Part shown: positions 59,014 to 64,000 of the stretch, one piece after another | Position numbering within the stretch: the stretch's first letter is position 1 | Layout of the letters: each line of letters begins with the position of its first letter | Assembly: GCA_003117195.1 (NCBI GenBank) | Contig: BDSI01000183.1 | Coordinates: 1 to 64,000, forward strand | Direction of reading: 5' to 3' | Source of the DNA: Eudorina sp. 2006-703-Eu-15 | Lineage: Eukaryota; Chlorophyta; Chlorophyceae; Chlamydomonadales; Volvocaceae | DNA length: 64,000 bases | Program-made: the position numbers and the translations under genes | Notes under the pieces: generated by a model | What the model saw: only the letters and a program-made list of their open reading frames with translations | What the model was told of the DNA's origin: nothing | Databases searched by the model: none

Positions 59014-59154
59014 CGTACATGGTGCACGTGGGTGCCGTACATGGTGCACGTGGGTGCCGTATATGGTGCACGTGGGTGGCGTACATGGTGCACGTGGGTG
59101 GCGTACATGGTGCACGTGGGCGCCGTACATGGTGCACGTGGGTGGCGTACATGG
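59014..59154 (+). repeat. 22-bp tandem repeat, 6.4 copies
   Basis: The unit is CGTACATGGTGCACGTGGGT plus GC or GG. Copies start at 59014, 59036, 59058, 59080, 59102, 59124 and 59146. Each unit contains overlapping palindromes GTGCAC and CACGTG. It lies downstream of pherophorin. Confidence 0.95.
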
Positions 59155-59260
59155 AGAGCGCTCGGGTATGAATGGCTGGCTGGCATTTGACGGATTTTGT
59201 ACGGCGGATGTCGTACGGCGGGGTCGGGGAGGAGGTGTGTTCTCGTCTGGTCCAGGTATG

Positions 59261-59265
59261 TGTAA
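59261..59265 (+). terminator. TGTAA, possible poly(A) signal of pherophorin
   Basis: This is the first TGTAA I find after the stop, 884 nt downstream, so it would imply a long 3' UTR containing the 22-bp array. Confidence 0.25.
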
Positions 59266-59329
59266 ACAGGCAGGTGTTGAGGGATTGAGGGAGGGCGGGG
59301 CTTGCGGCTTGACTATCGGATTCTTCTTC

Positions 59330-61790
59330 TGATGATGAGGACGATGCTGACGCTGATGTTGTTGATAATGATAATGACAATGATGACGATGACGGGGCGT
59401 TAGGTGGGTAGATGGGCGGCAGGTTGGCGGGGAAGGGGGGCCGACGGGACAGGGGGCATCCGCCGCGGCCTCCCCGCCCCCGTGCACCGCCGAGGGTTGG
59501 GGCTCGTCGTACAGCCAATGTCAATGTTTGTTTGTGGCGCAGACGGCGACCCCCTCACGCACACGAGCGCGCTAAACGAATGAGTGTTGGGAGGGCGGGT
59601 CGGCGACACACTGGGGGGTTTGGGGCTCGGAGCATGTGCGTGTGTGCGTGTGTGTATGTGGTGGAGGGGGGGGCCCGGCAGGGGGAGGAAGGGGTGCCGC
59701 AGCCGCAGCGGGGTGCTGGTGGGTCGTCCCTCACAGTGCGTCCCTCACAGTGCGCGGAGTTTTTCTCATGTCGCTGCAACGGAGCGCCCTTCGCGGCGAT
59801 GAGGTGGATTAATACATTCATGGCTGGAGCAAATTGATTGCTTGTTAAAGCGCGCTCCGATGATGATTGATTGTTCATAACGAGACGCGCTGCTGAGCTG
59901 ACGATTATTTGCAGGCGGCGTGCTTGACCAATGGCTATATATCTAGCGAGTCGTAGTTACCGCCTATCTACGTGTGTAGCAGGGCTTGATTGATTGCTGT
60001 CCGCAGCCCGTCCACCCAACCAGCACGCTGCCGGACGGACGACGTGCTCTGGTGTGCGGCGGTCAGCACACACATCATAAATCGAAGCACATGCATACAT
60101 ACACCGAATTGATTTATGGCTCCGCGGCAGCCGGTGTGCGTGATCTGGTACAATCCGGTATAATCCGGTGTACACGACATGCGGGGTACGTACTGGCGGA
60201 CTGGCGCGGGGCAGGGATGATAGCGCCCGACCCGCGCCGATGCGTTGTAACAGAGAACTGATCGATGGCACCAAGACGTGTGCGCTGCCTGCTCCCCGCC
60301 GTCCCGTGTGCGGCGCCGCGAGCGACGACGGAACGACTTTTATAGTAGCCGTTACAAGGTGGACCCGAGTCCCGACTTTGATTGCTTGCTTGCTTGCTTG
60401 CCGGCTCCGTCCCCGGTTTGCGAGTGAGTGAGCATGCAGCCCAGCAGCGTTAGATCCCCGCTTGAGACTGTGGGAGGCGCCCCAGGATTGGGCCAGCAGC
60501 CGCGAACAGCCTCGTACCAGCCGTCCGTACGGGCGGGGTCAGTATGGCAGGCAAACCACGTGTGCTGGTGTCACGGAGTCAAGGAGTCACGCGCACCCTG
60601 GGCTCAGCTTTAACTAACGAAGCCCCGCCCCCTTGTACATGACAATGCACTCCTGCTCTGCGCTGCCTACTAACACACACACAGGGCGGCCGAGAGTCCA
60701 CCTTGTTCATTGACGTCTATCTACGCAAGTAGTACCCGCATACACGCCCACCCTGGCAGCCGACACATGCTCAGCAGCTAGCTAGGTAGGAAGGAAGGGC
60801 TCCAGGAGGTGTATGTGCGGATCAGCTTGGTGCCGGGAACTACTGTCATGGTGCAGCACGCGTCAGCTAGCGCACAACCGACGTACCGAACCTTAAAACT
60901 CTATAAAACCCTAAAACCGTATCCTACAGGCACAAGTCGTTTTGGGGCACTTGGTTGGGGTGTGACGATTCCGCAGGGGTAGGACGCCGACGGCGTACAG
61001 ACACAAAAGTACACCCACAAAATGTTTCGCGTCCTATATCCCCTCCTGGATCACGGTGTCCTGCTGTGAACGTCACGGGTAGCTGGTGTGAGGACGCAGC
61101 GCCCGCAGCTGTCTCCGTCGAGTACAACGATGGTACGGTGTTGTACGACTGTACGGCAATGACTTATACGTTTGCCTTATGTAGATAGCGAGATGTAGAG
61201 CGAGATATTAGCGAGAAGCGAGAGATACATGCAGCGGACGACTTGAATCCGCTAGTACGACACCACCAGAACCGCGCCTTCACCGTTTCCACCTACGCCG
61301 AGCCTACAACCGCGGAGTAATTTGTGTTTGCGTGACGAGGGTTTGGGCAGGGGGTCTCGGCAGGCTGCTAGCGCACGGAGGGGCTAGTCGTAGGCGTGAC
61401 CGACGGACCTAAGGCTGCCGCTTGGACCGTACGTACGTGGCCGTACACGTATGTGAAGCCTAAGGCGACCAGCGCCTAAGTGAGTCGAAACGGCGGAGAC
61501 GAATCCCCCTGGCCGTTTGTTTACAATAATCCCAGAAGTAGATGACCTCAGAACTCACCTAGAGTCAAGAGCAGTATTCACTATCGTCAGCGTGAGTGGT
61601 GGTTAAGACAGCGCAAGCGGTTTGCTTGTATACCCCAGCCATGAATCCCCCGTACGTACGGGTCCACGTCAGGCCCGCGGCCCTCTGTTGAATTCTAGAC
61701 TGCAGCGATATCCTAGATGAGGAGGCGGCAGCACGAGGTGTGAGGGGAATAGCCCGACTAGAACCAATCCCGCGCGCCCCAGAGACGGAC
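59330..61790. other. Intergenic, no supported gene
   Basis: It contains GAT/GATGAC-rich sequence (59329-59396), TGCTTGCT repeats (60383-60401), a telomere-like ACCCTAAAACC (60908-60918), GTACGT clusters (61428-61447) and several short frames without recognisable domains. Confidence 0.45.
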
Positions 61791-61794
61791 GTGC

Positions 61795-61945
61795 CAGCAC
61801 TCGGGGCGAACACACCAGCAGACAGTTATGAAACCGCAACGTCCCAGAGTCGGACATGACGGCACTAGGGGTGAACACACCAGCAGACAGTTATGAAACC
61901 GCAACGTCCCAGAGTCGGACATGACGGCACTAGGGGTGAACACGC
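61795..61945 (+). repeat. 65-bp direct tandem repeat (about 2.3 copies)
   Basis: GAACACACCAGCAGACAGTT at 61808 and again at 61873, and ATGACGGCACTAGGGGTGAA at 61856 and 61921. The spacing is 65 bp both times. A following open frame (61921-62196) could be a fragment of an element protein, but is unrecognised. Confidence 0.9.
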
Positions 61946-62478
61946 CAACTACCAGACCTGGAACCGTAACCGTGCCTAGTGCTGGAACCGGAGCTCCCAG
62001 CACTCGTAGTCAACCCAGCATGCAACCACTAGACGGCGAGCCACTCACACTGGAAGAGGGGCTGCACGCACTAGGGGTGGAGGTAGCCCCATCTGGAACC
62101 GAATCCCTACCTCACACCACTAGAGGCCCGCGGCCTCGCTCCAAAACCACGGCTGGGGCCCGGCTGGGACCCGCCGGCATTCACTGGTATGTATAAAACC
62201 GCACGTTAGTGACAGCCACGTACCTCAAACTCCTAATACAGAAACACACACATTCAGTTACGATACATTTATTTAGATATTTTGTCCGATATGCGCATAG
62301 ATTTCTCACAGATGCCAAGTCGTGCGTCCATATCCCGTCGGTGTTTCCCTTAACGGATCGCCACAGGGGCACTTGCTTGTTGGGGTCCAGGGTGCGGCCC
62401 ATCCACCTAGGGTGTACCGATCGAAGTAAGCGCCTGTTCCGCCCCATCGCATGCATCAACCAGTATGTATATATGTGG

Positions 62479-62570
62479 GTGTGTTTAGAGAAGAATCCCG
62501 CCCGACCCAACCCAGGTGCAGGTTTACTTAACACACAACCTGCAAGAAAATACTTACCACATGTAAGGCG
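62479..62570 (+). repeat. Dispersed repeat, copy 2 (about 90 bp)
   Basis: It aligns with 51959-52050 over its whole length: GTGTGTTTAGA, CCCGCCCGACCC, CCCAGGTG, TACTTA, AACCTGC(A/G)AG, then AAAATACTTACCACATG. Confidence 0.7.
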
Positions 62571-62980
62571 AACAAGGCAACCGCGCCACCACCGCGATGC
62601 AGATCAGGCAGCAAAAAACTAACCAAGTCTCGTACAGCCGCCGAAGGCGGCGGCTCCGGTGGCAGCGATGGGGCAGCGAATTCGTCACGGTGAGTGTGAG
62701 TGAGAGCCCAACGGCTGTGTACTGAAAGGGGCGGGGTTCGAAAGGGCCCATAAGAGAGGGCTCCAGAGACACACCTTTGAGTCATCCACATCTCCAACGC
62801 TGTTCCTACCGCCAATGTGCAGCTTGTGAATGGGACCCCGCGTTAGTTGTTGAAATTTGCGCACCCCTGCGCCCACGCGTATGTAAGCGCGCGGTATATA
62901 TACCTGGAGATTCCTGGAGATTCCGGATCAAATAAAGCAGGTAGGTTGTGCATATATGTATATATATTCGATATATTCGA

Positions 62981-63052
62981 GGTAGAGATACTCAGCTGCA
63001 TTGAGCGCCCGGTCAAGTAGCGGAAGTTCTCCAGTTCGAATCTGGACGCATG
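62981..63052 (+). ncRNA. tRNA-like segment with perfect T-arm (SINE or tRNA relic)
   Basis: TCCAG-TTCGAAT-CTGGA (63030-63046) is a perfect 5-bp T-stem with a canonical 7-nt loop and Pol III B-box. I cannot pair a convincing acceptor stem or anticodon arm upstream, so a tRNA-derived repeat is more likely than a functional tRNA. Confidence 0.35.
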
Positions 63053-63199
63053 CCAGTATGGTATTGGATCTGTGATTAGTAAACTCCATCGATCTGAGTT
63101 CAAATTGATGATTACATCACCGCATGAGATCCATTCCTGTGGCCAGATTAAGATTGGTCAGCTAACAAAAGTCAGAACCATCACTTTGGGAGTACCGCG

Positions 63200-63545
63200 A
63201 AGGAGCGCGTTCCTCTGTTCCTGAATGGCAGTTGAGCCGCATCCGCCGGGGGGCATACTTCCAGCACTACGTATCTGTGAAGCGCTAGGGATAGAGAATA
63301 CTGCGCCCCAAGTGCCGAGGATGGTTTCCAAGGTAATTGAAAACATGCAGCGGATATGGACGGAGGCCAAGTGGGAAACTTCCACTAAGGAGGCGTATTG
63401 GCGACTGGCGGTTGATGGAATCCCGTTGCTGGGAGACTCCCACATGAGGGGGCGGCTGTGGCCCCTTGCGGATGCGGGACATACCGGGAGCCGGGGCGGT
63501 GCGGCCAACGCCAACGCCAAGGCAACCAACCACAGCCAGGGATAA
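63200..63545 (+). pseudogene. Probable non-LTR retroelement fragment (C-terminal, frame-broken)
   Basis: The plus frame reads a segment containing VIENMQRIWTEAKWETSTKE then AYWRLAVDGIPLLGDSHMRG. The pattern W...K-E-x-Y-W-R-L-x-x-D-G-(I/L)-P followed by a C-x-C-G zinc-binding motif is what I would expect near the C-terminus of volvocine non-LTR retrotransposon polyproteins. Here CGCGTYREPGRC sits in a different frame from the upstream part, indicating a frameshift at about 63455-63465. No reverse transcriptase core is visible in the window. The rest to 64000 has no supported gene. Confidence 0.4.
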
Positions 63546-64000
63546 AGCCCGCTCAGGGGGAGTTAGCCACCAGGGCGCCCCTATTAGCGAACCACCACCC
63601 CCACCAAGGCGGGGTCACTTCTCCAGCGGTGGCCCGTAGTCTTGGAGGGCCACGGGGGCTCGCGAGTCACCATCAGGGGCCTGCCCGTACGGTCCCACCG
63701 GGCCGAAAAAACCGCCCACACCTAGCGATAGCTCCACTGGGCGTCAGTGCCCTGTCCACCCGCGGTCTATTACGACAGAATAGCTACAGGGCTTAAGAAT
63801 CCTGGCCTGACGGAACCGGGCCACGGCACACAAGACGACCGTCCTGCACTTTCAGGATGGGGTGTGTAGCCCCCACCGCTGACCACCCTTTCACTGGGAC
63901 TCCCAGCTCAGCGAAGTCGTGGAGTCGGCTCCAAAAGTCTGCCACTGCCCGCCGGGCGGCTAGCCCTTCAGCGTCCCCTGATGGCCGAGGGGTCCCGCCC
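63546..64000. other. Window end, unassigned GC-rich sequence
   Basis: It may be the 3' part of the retroelement fragment. No open frame here has recognisable content. Confidence 0.3.

Overview
The window looks like nuclear DNA of a volvocine green alga (Chlamydomonas / Gonium / Volvox group). The reasons are very high GC, genes split into many small exons with GC-rich introns full of simple repeats, TGTAA poly(A)-type signals, telomere-like CCCTAAAA fragments, and above all a pherophorin gene, an extracellular-matrix family specific to these algae. Nothing prokaryotic is present. All gene models are my own reading of frames, splice sites and phases; no expression data were available.

Layout. 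280-12597 (+): the 3' part (22 exons, about 1,117 codons) of a SKI2-type DExH RNA helicase gene that begins before the window. 12.6-15.1 kb: hexanucleotide arrays, a tRNA-like T-arm and otherwise unassigned sequence. 15123-20227 and 24449-28421 (+): two tandem paralogous genes for secreted proteins, each a signal-peptide exon followed by four Cys-rich PAN/Apple-like domains, one domain per phase-1 exon. 31.3-35.67 kb: a 4.3-kb minisatellite of about 430 ten-bp units that come in two main variants. 35706-37457 (+): last exon of an unidentified gene encoding a low-complexity protein. 39216-about 40715 (-): a protein-kinase-like gene. 43201-48535 (-): a 13-exon TPX2-like spindle assembly / Aurora-binding gene, apparently complete (about 668 codons). 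54843-58377 (+): a pherophorin with two globular domains around a long (Ser-Pro) rod. 58.4-64 kb: tandem repeats, dispersed repeats, a second tRNA-like T-arm and a probable non-LTR retroelement fragment.

The genes do not form one pathway. They are independent nuclear genes for RNA decay (SKI2), mitosis (TPX2), extracellular matrix or secretion (pherophorin and the paralog pair) and possible signalling (kinase-like). The unusual content is mainly in the repeats: a two-letter minisatellite with strand-asymmetric splice signals, families of short dispersed repeats shared by introns and intergenic DNA, recurrent palindromes of the form GACCCRYGGGTC, and one exon broken by a 1-base deletion.
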